Assembly: GCF_026967475.1 (NCBI RefSeq)
Contig: NZ_CP114058.1
Span: 1,302,001 to 1,366,000, forward strand
Source of the DNA: Rouxiella chamberiensis
Lineage (GTDB): Bacteria; Pseudomonadota; Gammaproteobacteria; Enterobacterales; Enterobacteriaceae
Direction: 5' to 3'
Length of the DNA: 64,000 bases
In this document: positions 56,423-64,000 of the stretch, piece by piece
Layout of the letters: each line of letters starts with the position of its first letter
Position numbering within the stretch: position 1 is the first letter of the stretch
The notes under the pieces: generated by a model
The model's database searches: none
What the model was told of the DNA's origin: nothing
What the model saw: the letters and a program-made list of their open reading frames with translations, nothing else
Translations under genes and position numbers: made by a program

Positions 56423-57430
56423 CTATCCTTTGCGGGTTCGAACCGGGTTGAAGATGCGGGTATTGAGCCAGATAGCCAGCAAAATGATAAGGCCGGTCGC
56501 AATCTGTGTATAGAAAGGCGAGAGGTGCGAAAGGATTAATCCGTTCTGAATCACGGCAATGGACAGCGCGCCAAGCAGGGTGCCGATAATGGTGCCGAAC
56601 CCGCCAAAAAGACTGGTGCTGCCCAAAACCACGGCGGCAATGACCTGCAATTCAAACCCTTCACCCTGATTCGACGAGCCGCTGCCAAGACGCGCGGTAA
56701 TGATCATGCCCGCCAGCGCCGCCGCCATGCCGCTCAGCATATAGACCCAGAGTGTCATGGAGCGGGTATTGACGCCCGCACGCCGTACACCTTCGCGATT
56801 GGCGCCAATCGCGGTGACATAGCGGCCAAAGCGCGTGTGGTTGAGCAGAATATGGCCGACCAGCAACGCGAGCACGCCCAGAATGGCGGGCAGTGGCAGC
56901 CCGAATAACCATGCGCGACCCAGCCAGACAAAATTGCTGTCTGCCGGAATCGGAATCGAATAACCCTGCGTCAGCAACAGAGCCACGCCGCGGATCACGG
57001 CAAGGGTTGCCAGAGTAACGATAAACGCCGGGATGCCTTCGTAGGCAATGAAATAGCCATTGATTGCACCAATGAACGCGCCCAGCGCCAGTCCACCGAG
57101 CAGCACCACCGGCCACGGCAAGCCCCAGGTATTAAGCGCAATCGCCGACAGTGCGCCGACCAAAGCCAGGGTGGACCCCACAGACAGGTCGATCCCACCG
57201 GTGGTAATGACCAGCGTCATGGCGGCTGCCACAATCAGCAGCGGCGCACTCTGGCGAAGAATATTCAGCCAGTTGAAGCGCGAAAAGAATTCGTCGGTGG
57301 AAAAAGTAAAAACCGCGCAGCAAAAGATAAAGAAAACCGCGATGCTGACTACGCCGGAGTGATTATGCAAAATGCGGCGCGAGAAAGAATGTTTAATCAG
57401 TCTTGGACTCGACATATTCACGATGCTCAT
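56423..57430 (-). CDS. Sugar ABC transporter permease (RbsC/FrcC-like)
   Basis: Inner-membrane permease of 335 aa with eight to ten helices. Typical signatures are TTGGIDLSVGSTLALVGALS and IGANREGVRRAGVNTRSMTL, plus the ending GALSIAVIQNGLILSHLSPFY. It follows the ATPase gene by 19 bases and precedes the phosphotriesterase-like gene. Its binding protein is most likely the product at 61146, on the far side of the regulator and toxin-like genes. Confidence 0.92.
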   Translation of the reverse strand: MSIVNMSSPRLIKHSFSRRILHNHSGVVSIAVFFIFCCAVFTFSTDEFFSRFNWLNILRQSAPLLIVAAAMTLVITTGGIDLSVGSTLALVGALSAIALNTWGLPWPVVLLGGLALGAFIGAINGYFIAYEGIPAFIVTLATLAVIRGVALLLTQGYSIPIPADSNFVWLGRAWLFGLPLPAILGVLALLVGHILLNHTRFGRYVTAIGANREGVRRAGVNTRSMTLWVYMLSGMAAALAGMIITARLGSGSSNQGEGFELQVIAAVVLGSTSLFGGFGTIIGTLLGALSIAVIQNGLILSHLSPFYTQIATGLIILLAIWLNTRIFNPVRTRKG

Positions 57431-57449
57431 GGAATGACCTCAACAGGAC

Positions 57450-58241
57450 TCAGTGATGAACGGTTTCACGCGCCGAGTGTGCATCAAACTTCTGGCCGAC
57501 AATCAGATTCACGATGTCGGACAGACTGGTGTCGGCAATCTTTCTTTCGGCCACGTTGGTGCCTTCGTACATCACCATGATGCGGTCGCAGACCAGGAAA
57601 AGATCCTGCAAGCGGTGGGTGATGAGAATCACACTGACGCCGCGTGCGCTGACACGACGAATCAATTCCAGTACCGCCTCGACTTCGGCCACGGCCAGCG
57701 CGGCGGTAGGTTCGTCCATGATGAGCACTTTTGGGTCAAAGGCCGCCGCCCGGGCAATGGCAATCGCCTGACGCTGCCCGCCCGACAGATTACGCACCAG
57801 AAGGCGAGTGTCGGGAATGGAAATCCCCAGCCCTTTGAGCATGTCACGCGCCTGTTCGTGCATCTTTTTTCATCGAGAAAAGGGATCCCGAGAATTCGGG
57901 TTTGCGGCTCGCGGCCCATGAACAGATTGCCGGCCACGTTGACCAGTGTCGCACAGCGACAGGTCCTGATACACCATTTCAATGTGGCAGCGCCGGGCAT
58001 CGGAAGGGTTGGCAAAGCCGACCTCCTCGCCGTCGATGCGCAGCGTGCCGCTGCTAGGCACTACGGCACCCGCCAGAATCTTGGTCAGGGTCGATTTTCC
58101 GGCCCCGTTATCGCCGACCAGTCCCAGAACTTCGCCGGGAGCCAGACTGAGATTAACGCCGCGAAGCGAGCGGATTGAACCGTAGGTTTTGGTAATGTTT
58201 ACCATTTCAACCCTCGGCGGGCCTGACAGGTCTCTGGACAT
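57450..58241 (-). CDS. Sugar ABC transporter ATPase, single-domain FrcA-like (two indels)
   Basis: ATPase energising the sugar importer. Three frames must be joined: an extra base in the CC at 57943-57944 and a missing base in the T run at 57865-57870 cancel each other. The restored chain is about 263 aa with MVNITKTYGSIRSLRGVNLS, Walker A GDNGAGKSTL, YQDLSLCDTVNVAGNLFMGRE, signature LSGGQRQAIAIARAA and Walker B VLIMDEPTAALA. One domain of this size is FrcA-like, not the double-domain RbsA. The start at 58241 has GGAG upstream. A LacI-type operator lies 93 bases before it. Confidence 0.84.
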
Positions 58242-58635
58242 AAATCGGCTCCATTACAAAGGGCAGGCGGAGGAAACAGGTAAACCTGCTTTTAAGACGC
58301 GCCGTTACTGTCATTTCCGATTTCTCTCTCCTTGTAAACCGGTTTACCCAAATGACAAAAATAACGGCGAATCTTTTCTCCGGCCCAACCTGTTATTGCA
58401 AAAATGAGTTTGGATATCTGAGTCGCCGAAGGGAGAGAAGCAGTAACCATGCCAATTAATCTGCCCCGATGACGCAATCTCGACGAGCCTGAGCGCTATC
58501 CCCATCTTTAAGCCTTTAATAATCATTGAAATAAAAAATGATGAACCGCTATAAAAATTGTTCGCGCGTTAAATCAAAGACGCTAAAAGGCACGGCACAG
58601 CCCAATGAATTATAGGCGTGTTGCGCCAAAAATGA
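58242..58635. other. Control region of the sugar operon
   Basis: No gene is supported. The stretch carries the LacI-type operator (58334-58347) and A+T-rich promoter-like sequence toward 58550. The terminator of the LacI gene adjoins it on the right. Confidence 0.5.
58334..58347. promoter_or_regulatory. LacI-family operator GTAAACCGGTTTAC
   Basis: A perfect 14-bp palindrome with the central CG typical of LacI/GalR-family operators, 93 bases upstream of the ATPase start. A partial copy (GGTAAACCTG) occurs near 58280. The regulator gene lies immediately beyond, so autogenous local control is likely. Confidence 0.7.
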
Positions 58636-58656
58636 GCAAAAGCCCCAAAGTGGGGC
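58636..58656 (-). terminator. Intrinsic terminator after the LacI-type regulator
   Basis: GCCCC (58642-58646) and GGGGC (58652-58656) pair around AAAGT; on the minus strand TTTTGC follows. It begins five bases after the regulator stop. Confidence 0.65.
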
Positions 58657-58660
58657 GAGA

Positions 58661-59683
58661 TTATCGGATGCGGGGGGTAGCGATAGAATCGCGGGCAATC
58701 CACTCAACCGGAATGCGAGTGACAGGGGCGACGTTTTCGTCATCATCGTTGAACAGCTTGACCAGCTTTTCAACGGCGGTACGCCCTAATTCACGTGCCG
58801 ATTGGCGGATGGTCGAGAGTCGCGGTGTGATTAAATCGGAATAGATGGCGTCATCGAAACCGACCAGCGAAAGGGCATGCGGCGCGCTTAATCCCTTGGC
58901 ACGCAGGCCGTCCAGCAGACCCAGCGCCAGATAGTCACTCGCGGCAAATACGGCCGTAGGCGGAGCGGGCAGAGCAAGGAGATGCTCCAGCGCCTGTCGG
59001 CCAAAGGTGCGGTCGTAGTTGCCGTACAACACCCGTGAAGGGGCATAGTCCAGACCGCTATTCGCCAGCGCCTGCTGATATCCCTGATGGCGTTCACGCA
59101 CGCTCATCAACTGGCCGGGACCGCCGACAAACGCGATGTGCCGGTGTCCGGCATCAATCAGAGCCTGGGTGGCGAGCTCGCCGCCGTGCACATTGTCGGA
59201 GAAGACTTTGGGCAGGGTACATCCGGGCACATCTTCATCAATCAACACGACATGGCGTTGATCTTTTAATTCGATACATAACTGGCCGTTATCCGGGCGG
59301 TTGGTGGCAAACAGCAGACCATCGACCTGGCGAGTGTCCAGCCAGCGAATAAACTGGCACTCTTTTTCGAGATTGTTGCGGGTAACGCAGAGCACCAGAC
59401 TGTATTTATGGGCGGAGGCAGCTTCTTCGGCGGCGTCGGCCAATTCAGCGAAAAAGGGATTGGCGATATCGGGTAATACTAATCCGATGGTCTCGCTGCC
59501 GCCCATACTCAACCGGCGCGCGAGGCTGTTGGCGCGATATCCGAGCGTGTTAATCGCGTCTTCGATTCGTTGAATGGTCTGCTGCGGCAAGATGATACTG
59601 TTATTCATGTATCTTGATACGGTGGCTTTTGAAAGGCCCGCCATATTCGCGACATCCGATAACACAACCCGTTTGTTAGCCAT
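58661..59683 (-). CDS. LacI/GalR family transcription regulator
   Basis: 340-aa repressor. The N-terminal helix-turn-helix is VVLSDVANMAGLSKATVSRY with the hinge NSLARRLSMGGSETIGLVLP. The periplasmic-binding-like effector domain follows with FFAELADAAEEAASAHKY, HIAFVGGPGQLMSVRERHQG, VFAASDYLALGLLDGLRAKG and LSLVGFDDAIYSDLITPRLS. AGGGAT precedes the ATG. It sits beside the sugar importer and is the obvious ligand for the palindrome at 58334. The effector is presumably the imported sugar or its phosphorylated form. Confidence 0.92.
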   Translation of the reverse strand: MANKRVVLSDVANMAGLSKATVSRYMNNSIILPQQTIQRIEDAINTLGYRANSLARRLSMGGSETIGLVLPDIANPFFAELADAAEEAASAHKYSLVLCVTRNNLEKECQFIRWLDTRQVDGLLFATNRPDNGQLCIELKDQRHVVLIDEDVPGCTLPKVFSDNVHGGELATQALIDAGHRHIAFVGGPGQLMSVRERHQGYQQALANSGLDYAPSRVLYGNYDRTFGRQALEHLLALPAPPTAVFAASDYLALGLLDGLRAKGLSAPHALSLVGFDDAIYSDLITPRLSTIRQSARELGRTAVEKLVKLFNDDDENVAPVTRIPVEWIARDSIATPRIR

Positions 59684-59804
59684 AATTTATCCCTGCTGTC
59701 TGGCGGAATGGCCGTTGACACAAAGCCTGTTTCGCACTAATCCTAAATTAAAGACAGCATATTACAAAGCGGCGAACATAAACGAATTAAATCACGTTCC
59801 ACAA

Positions 59805-60788
59805 TCAGTATGGGATAGGTTGGCGGTCACCGACCTCCTGATCGGGATGAATTTCCTCAAGCTCCAGAATATGATTTCGGGTTCTTCTTTTCTCGACAAA
59901 TCGGACGATTTTGAAGCTTGCAAGCGGAGAAAATAACGACTCTTTCTCACTTTCGACCCTATTTCTGCCGCGATTTGGCAAGGCACTGGTTCCTAGAATC
60001 CGGTAGGTGAGTTTATCCGGTAAATCGGACTGTGCCGCAAAGGTTTCGGCGACGTCTGACTGATTGGAGACGGACATAATGCTTTTTGAGTGGACAATAT
60101 CGCCGGGTTTCATGGATTTCAATTGCTCAAGGCCGGCGGCACTCAAACCTTGCCCGCGATGACTGTAAGTCTGTCGGGTGCCTTCCCGGTTATAAACCGA
60201 ATCGGTATATATTGAGGTCATGCCTCTATTCCAATCTTTGATAACCGATTTGATATCCTGCAAAATACTTTTGCCATCCTGACCATAAAATACTGCGTCA
60301 CCGTGGCGTCTCGTAATTTCACTTTGTACATCACTTGCTGAAATGAGAGAGATTTTTCCGCTTCTCAAACTCTTGTTGATAGCCGTAAAACCGACATTGG
60401 TGGAATAGACATCCTGAAAAGCCAACCTTATTTCGGGTGCGAGTTGTGGCTTGGTGGGAGCCTTTATCTTCATTTTTTGCATGGCAGAGGTCAGCGAAGC
60501 CGCTTTCGATATCGATGAAATATGCTGATAAAAAAGTCTTAGTGCCGCCTGAACGTCCGGTAAGGCGAATCCCTTGTCTACGAGAATATCGCTCAGGATA
60601 TTTAAGGTAGCGTTGGGATCTTCATTATATTTTTCAATGAAGTCGGGGTTTTTTTTCATGCCCATCGCATGTGATAAAATCTCTTTCACGCGAGGGTTGG
60701 GTTCCTGGGCGCTGGTTGATTGAAGCGTGCTGGATCTGGGCGAGGCAGAGGTGCCTGCTTTGGGAACTGCCTGTTTGCCTTTAAACAT
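59805..60788 (-). CDS. Putative R-S-E class mono-ADP-ribosyltransferase toxin/effector
   Basis: 327-aa protein that I assign by motif only. The C-terminal domain (about residues 190-305) shows the three parts of an arginine-specific ART: the NAD-binding arginine in YSHRGQG (Arg211), an S-x-S strand followed by a helix in IMSVSNQSDVAETFA (Ser239, Ser241), and E-x-E in SEKESLFSP (Glu281, Glu283) followed by SFKIVRF, as in C3, VIP2, SpvB and HopU1-type toxins. The first 35 residues are rich in Ser, Thr, Pro and Gln and unstructured, like type III effector export signals. No hydrophobic signal is present. The gene is more A+T-rich than its neighbours, stands alone and has a weak ribosome site. 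No antitoxin or chaperone is adjacent. Confidence 0.7.
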   Translation of the reverse strand: MFKGKQAVPKAGTSASPRSSTLQSTSAQEPNPRVKEILSHAMGMKKNPDFIEKYNEDPNATLNILSDILVDKGFALPDVQAALRLFYQHISSISKAASLTSAMQKMKIKAPTKPQLAPEIRLAFQDVYSTNVGFTAINKSLRSGKISLISASDVQSEITRRHGDAVFYGQDGKSILQDIKSVIKDWNRGMTSIYTDSVYNREGTRQTYSHRGQGLSAAGLEQLKSMKPGDIVHSKSIMSVSNQSDVAETFAAQSDLPDKLTYRILGTSALPNRGRNRVESEKESLFSPLASFKIVRFVEKRRTRNHILELEEIHPDQEVGDRQPIPY

Positions 60789-61145
60789 GATTAACGTCCA
60801 GATAACGAGATATCATTCAGACTAGGTGATTAATTTCAAACAGATAAGGTGGAACCCTTCCTTCGTGAATCTCGACGGGTTTGTCAGGGCGAAATTAATC
60901 GCCAATTTCCTCTTGACAATTCTTGCGCCATATTTGATTGTTATCGGCAATTACCCGCATCACCGTTTTATCGAAATAGCGCCGTTTGGAACGCCACTAT
61001 TCGACGACATACCGAACTTTTCCTGTCTGACCCGCCAAACGTCAATCGACCGATCGCCTTTAAATAAGCCGCGCTAGGTGTGGACTTATTGAGACGATCC
61101 TCCGTCGATATTTATCGTTGTCCTCGTCAATTTAAGGATGTGGTT
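60789..61145. other. Divergent promoter region between the ART gene and the binding-protein gene
   Basis: 357 bases with no strongly supported gene. An 83-codon plus-strand frame (60826-61077) has no ribosome site or family features. I found no hrp box before the ART gene. It must contain the promoters for both divergent genes. Confidence 0.45.
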
Positions 61146-62123
61146 ATGTTGATTAATGCCGGTAAGCCCTCTTTTTCCTCTCAACTCGCCCGTTTTACCC
61201 GTACCACGCTCGCCGTCGCGACGTTAAGCCTGCTATTTTCAGCGACTGTCAACGCGGCCGAATCCCCAACTTATGCCATGGTGCAAATTAACCAGCAGGC
61301 CTTGTTCTTTAATCAGATGAATAAAGGGGCCGCCGACGAAGCTAAAAAGTCGGGGGTCAAACTGGTTATTTTCAATGCCAACAATAATCCTGTTGCCCAG
61401 AATGACGCAATTGAAAACTATATTCAGCAGGGTGTGAAAGGCATTATGGTTGATGCCATTGACGTCAACGGGATTATGCCCGCCATTGCCGAAGCCGCCG
61501 CCAAAAATATTCCCGTTATCGCCATCGATGCCGTCCTGCCTGCGGGGCAGCAGAAAGCGCAGGTTGGCGTCGACAATATCAAGGGCGGTGAAATACTGGG
61601 TCATTACTTTACCGATTACGTTAAAAAGAGCATGGGCGACAAAGCCAAGGTAGGCATTGTAGGTGCACTGAATTCCGCTATTCAAAACGATCGCCAGAAA
61701 GGTTTCGAGAATACCCTGAAAGGGCATTCAGGAATTAGTGTCGTGGGCGTCGTCGATGGGCAAAATATTCAGGACAATGCTCTGACCGCGGCAGAAAATC
61801 TGATTACAGGCAACCCGAGCATGACAGCAATATATGCCACCGGAGAACCCGCGCTGCTCGGCGCGATTGCTGCGGTAGAGAATCAGGGGCGTCAGAAAGA
61901 CATAAAAGTCTTTGGCTGGGATCTGACTTCAAAAGCGATTTCGGGTATCGATCAGGGATATGTCACCGCCGTCTTGCAGCAGGATCCCCTCAATATGGGC
62001 GTCGAGGCCGTCAAGGCGATGAACAAGATTGTTGCCGGTCAGGCCGTGACCAAGAATATCAATGTGCCTGCGACCGTGGTCACCCAGGCCAATGTCGATA
62101 AATACCGCGCCGAGTTTAAATAA
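61146..62123 (+). CDS. Sugar ABC transporter periplasmic binding protein (RbsB/FrcB-like)
   Basis: Periplasmic binding protein of about 325 aa from ATG 61146 (MLINAGKPSF; AAGGA upstream), with a Sec signal ending SATVNA. Family marks: FNQMNKGAADEAKKSGVKLV, YIQQGVKGIMVDAIDVNG, IPVIAIDAVLP, VGVDNIKGGEILGHYF, AIYATGEPALLGAIAAVENQG and KVFGWDLTSKAISGIDQGYV. Closest in pattern to fructose/ribose-binding proteins. It is divergent from the ATPase/permease operon and separated by the LacI and ART genes, but no other permease is nearby, so it most likely serves that importer. Convergent with the PfkB gene. Confidence 0.9.
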   Translation: MLINAGKPSFSSQLARFTRTTLAVATLSLLFSATVNAAESPTYAMVQINQQALFFNQMNKGAADEAKKSGVKLVIFNANNNPVAQNDAIENYIQQGVKGIMVDAIDVNGIMPAIAEAAAKNIPVIAIDAVLPAGQQKAQVGVDNIKGGEILGHYFTDYVKKSMGDKAKVGIVGALNSAIQNDRQKGFENTLKGHSGISVVGVVDGQNIQDNALTAAENLITGNPSMTAIYATGEPALLGAIAAVENQGRQKDIKVFGWDLTSKAISGIDQGYVTAVLQQDPLNMGVEAVKAMNKIVAGQAVTKNINVPATVVTQANVDKYRAEFK

Positions 62124-62218
62124 TCTGAAAAGTAGAGGGGTGCGCGAAGCCGGTCACTGAATGCGTTGAGTGATCGGCCTGGCGCAAGGTTTGTCCAGCG
62201 CGGATAAGTGATAACGCG

Positions 62219-63122
62219 TCAGGGCGCGGCAAGGATATCGGCAAGCTCCTGCTGGTTCGGGAAGGCGCTCAGCGTGCCGGTTCTCGCCGATAGTGATTGC
62301 CGAGGCCATTGCAGCGCAGACTAAATCTTGCCGGCAGACCGGTAACCGACGTTTGAGTGCCGACGCGAGCATCACGGCGAGGAAGGTGTCTCCGGCCCCT
62401 GTAGTATCGACGACTTCAACGGGCGCAGCGGCTATCTGCTGGCGCTGGTGGGCGTCCAAAAGCAGCGCGCCGTCAGCGCCGAGGGTGATAATGACCTGAC
62501 CGACCCCCGCCTCGAGCAGACTTTTGGCCGCGTGGGCTATGTCAGACACACCGCTTAACCCTTGCGCCTCGAGTTGATTGACCACCAAAATATCTACCAG
62601 AGGAAGAATCGCCTTGAATTGAATAGTAAAGGGGGAAGGGTTGAATACCGTGGTTAATTTATTTTCACGGGCAAGGCGAAATATTGCCTCGGTTTTTTCG
62701 GCCGAGAAATTACCCTGTTGTAATACGACATCCTGCTCGCAGGATAATGACAATGCCTGATGAATATCGTCCAGCGACAATGCTTGCGCTGCCGTGGTTG
62801 TCGTTATTATGGCATTGTCTCCGTCGGCGCAGGTAAATATTAGCGAACTGTCGGTTCGCGCCGCGCAAAAATAGTCAGGTCGCAGCGTGAGCGGTTCGCG
62901 GTTTATTGTTTCCCTGCACCATTGCCCCTGCGTGTCATTGCCAAGGGCGGCGACAAGTGTGGTATCAATGCCGCAGCGGGAAAGGATGATGGCCTGATTG
63001 GCGCCTTTTCCGCCGAGATCCTGATGGGTTTTAATTCCATGAATGGACGCCCCTTTGGCGGGCAATTCATTAATCATAAAGGTTTCGTCAACGCCAATAT
63101 TGCCGACAACGAAGACTTTCAT
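62219..63122 (-). CDS. PfkB family carbohydrate kinase (ribokinase-like), C-terminal frameshift near 62285
   Basis: Sugar kinase of the ribokinase family. It starts MKVFVVGNIGVDETFMINELP and has GGKGANQAIILSRCG (PfkB motif 1) and DTTGAGDTFLAVMLASAL (motif 2, catalytic aspartate). After AITIG the frame reads an unrelated tail to 62154. One base too many near 62283-62287 explains this: the other frame gives RTGTLSAFPNQQELADILAAP, written in part as RTGTLSAFPNQQ, and stops at 62219, total about 300 aa. It is convergent with the binding protein and only 27 bases from the divergent BtpA-like gene. Probably phosphorylates the sugar brought in by the Frc-like importer. Confidence 0.87.
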
Positions 63123-63149
63123 ACTGTATTCCTTGAGGAGAGTGATGTT

Positions 63150-63992
63150 ATGGCATCTATATCAGCAGAAAAAAACAGCGCAATACAAGAGATATTTTCA
63201 AGAAAGAAAGCAATAATTGGCGTGGTCCATTGCGAGCCTTTTCCGGGGTCGCCTAATTACCGTGGAAAATCAATCAATCAAATTATGGATATTGCATTAA
63301 GTGATGCCGAAGCCTATTTGACAGGCGGCGTTCATGGACTGATTATTGAAAACCACGGCGATATTCCCTTTTCAAAACCGGAAGACATCGGCTATGAAAC
63401 GGCGGCATTTATGGCAGTCATTACCGATAGAGTAAAAAAAGAGTTTGGCTGTCCGCTCGGCATTAATGTTCTCGCCAATGCCGCCATTCCGGCTCTGGCG
63501 ACGGCATTGGCGAGTGGCGCAGACTTTGTGCGCGTCAATCAGTGGGCCAATGCCTATATTGCCAATGAAGGATTTATCGAAGGGGCCGCCGCCAAAGCCC
63601 TGCGTTATCGTTCGCTGCTGCGCGCCGAACACATCAAGATTTTTGCCGATAGCCACGTCAAACACGGCAGCCACGCGATTGTGGCCGACAGAACCATCAC
63701 CGAACTTACCCGCGATGTCGATTTTTTCCAGGCCGACGCGGTGATAGCCACCGGACAGCGCACCGGCGATACCGCCACGCTTGATGAAATAGACGAAATC
63801 GGGGCGGCAACCTCATTGCCCTTGCTGGTTGGCTCCGGCGTTACGCCCGGCAACATTTGCGAAATTCTTCAGCGTACGCAAGGCGTTATCGTAGCCAGCA
63901 CGTTGAAATATGGCGGCGTGTGGTGGAATCAGGTCGAGCCTGAACGGGTGAAACATTTTATGGCGATAGCGCAGGCCGAGCTTGGAGACTGA
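63150..63992 (+). CDS. BtpA/SgcQ family TIM-barrel protein
   Basis: About 280 aa from ATG 63150 (MASISAEKNSAIQEIF), with GAGGAG eight bases upstream; the longer open frame upstream is antisense to the kinase gene. Family marks: IIGVVHCEPFPGSPNYRGKS, GGVHGLIIENHGDIPFSKP, LGINVLANAAIPALATALA, GADFVRVNQWANAYIANEG, KIFADSHVKHGSHAI and VIATGQRTGDTA. BtpA was named for photosystem I assembly, while SgcQ-type proteins occur in sugar operons and are proposed to be nucleosidase- or aldolase-like; function is unsettled. Here the context is clearly a sugar pathway. Confidence 0.86.
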   Translation: MASISAEKNSAIQEIFSRKKAIIGVVHCEPFPGSPNYRGKSINQIMDIALSDAEAYLTGGVHGLIIENHGDIPFSKPEDIGYETAAFMAVITDRVKKEFGCPLGINVLANAAIPALATALASGADFVRVNQWANAYIANEGFIEGAAAKALRYRSLLRAEHIKIFADSHVKHGSHAIVADRTITELTRDVDFFQADAVIATGQRTGDTATLDEIDEIGAATSLPLLVGSGVTPGNICEILQRTQGVIVASTLKYGGVWWNQVEPERVKHFMAIAQAELGD

Positions 63993-64000
63993 AGATGAGT

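Noticed and set aside
60849..60880. GGAACC near 60851 as the start of a hrp box for the ART gene
   Set aside because: It is on the wrong strand and no CCAC element follows at 15-16 bases.

Overview
The window looks like the chromosome of a Gram-negative enterobacterium (Enterobacterales, probably a Yersiniaceae- or Erwiniaceae-type environmental or plant-associated species). PhoH, ChaA (366 aa), ChaB (76 aa) and ChaC (231 aa) have typical enterobacterial lengths. Around them lies much accessory catabolic and transport DNA. No rRNA, tRNA, CRISPR array, insertion sequence or phage was recognised.

Layout. 1-7.5 kb: housekeeping-type genes (AmiC-like amidase, phoH, chaA, chaB, a type B carboxylesterase, UV endonuclease uvsE). 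7.6-13.8 kb: a tightly packed set of acetyltransferase, hydantoinase/oxoprolinase A and B and a MocR regulator. 13.7-21.9 kb, minus strand: two tandem colicin-V-type secretion modules (C39-peptidase ABC exporter plus HlyD-like adaptor). One is preceded by two paired peptides with double-glycine leaders, the other by a small ORF with a leader-like N-terminus. 22.4-40.1 kb: nitrogen-compound catabolism. Two aldehyde dehydrogenases flank a 13-kb colinear run of haloacid-dehalogenase-like protein, two FAD amine/amino-acid oxidases, a Dpp/Opp-type importer, acetyltransferase, 2-ketoacid reductase and M20 amidohydrolase, followed by a GabT-like aminotransferase and an Lrp-type regulator. A near-consensus sigma-54 promoter with upstream NtrC-like sites precedes the run. 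40.3 kb: chaC. 41.2-48.8 kb: a Fur-box-preceded TonB receptor and a complete five-gene peptide/nickel-type ABC importer. 48.8-53.8 kb: an IolG-like dehydrogenase and a three-subunit FAD/cytochrome c sugar-acid dehydrogenase. 54.1-64 kb: a sugar-type regulon (LacI repressor, FrcA/FrcC-like ABC components, periplasmic binding protein, phosphotriesterase-like hydrolase, M20 peptidase, PfkB kinase, BtpA/SgcQ-like protein) interrupted by an A+T-rich gene with the motifs of an R-S-E ADP-ribosyltransferase toxin.

Data quality: at least thirteen single-base indels break otherwise intact genes, mostly one base short in a G, C or A run. Where the two halves rejoin into a family-length protein I give the whole gene as one CDS and state the indel position. 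These look more like assembly errors than pseudogenes, but the sequence alone cannot prove it.

Most novel candidates: the paired microcin-like peptides with duplicated exporters; the orphan ADP-ribosyltransferase; the apparently NtrC/sigma-54-controlled catabolic operon of unknown substrate; and the sugar regulon combining PTE, PfkB and BtpA proteins.
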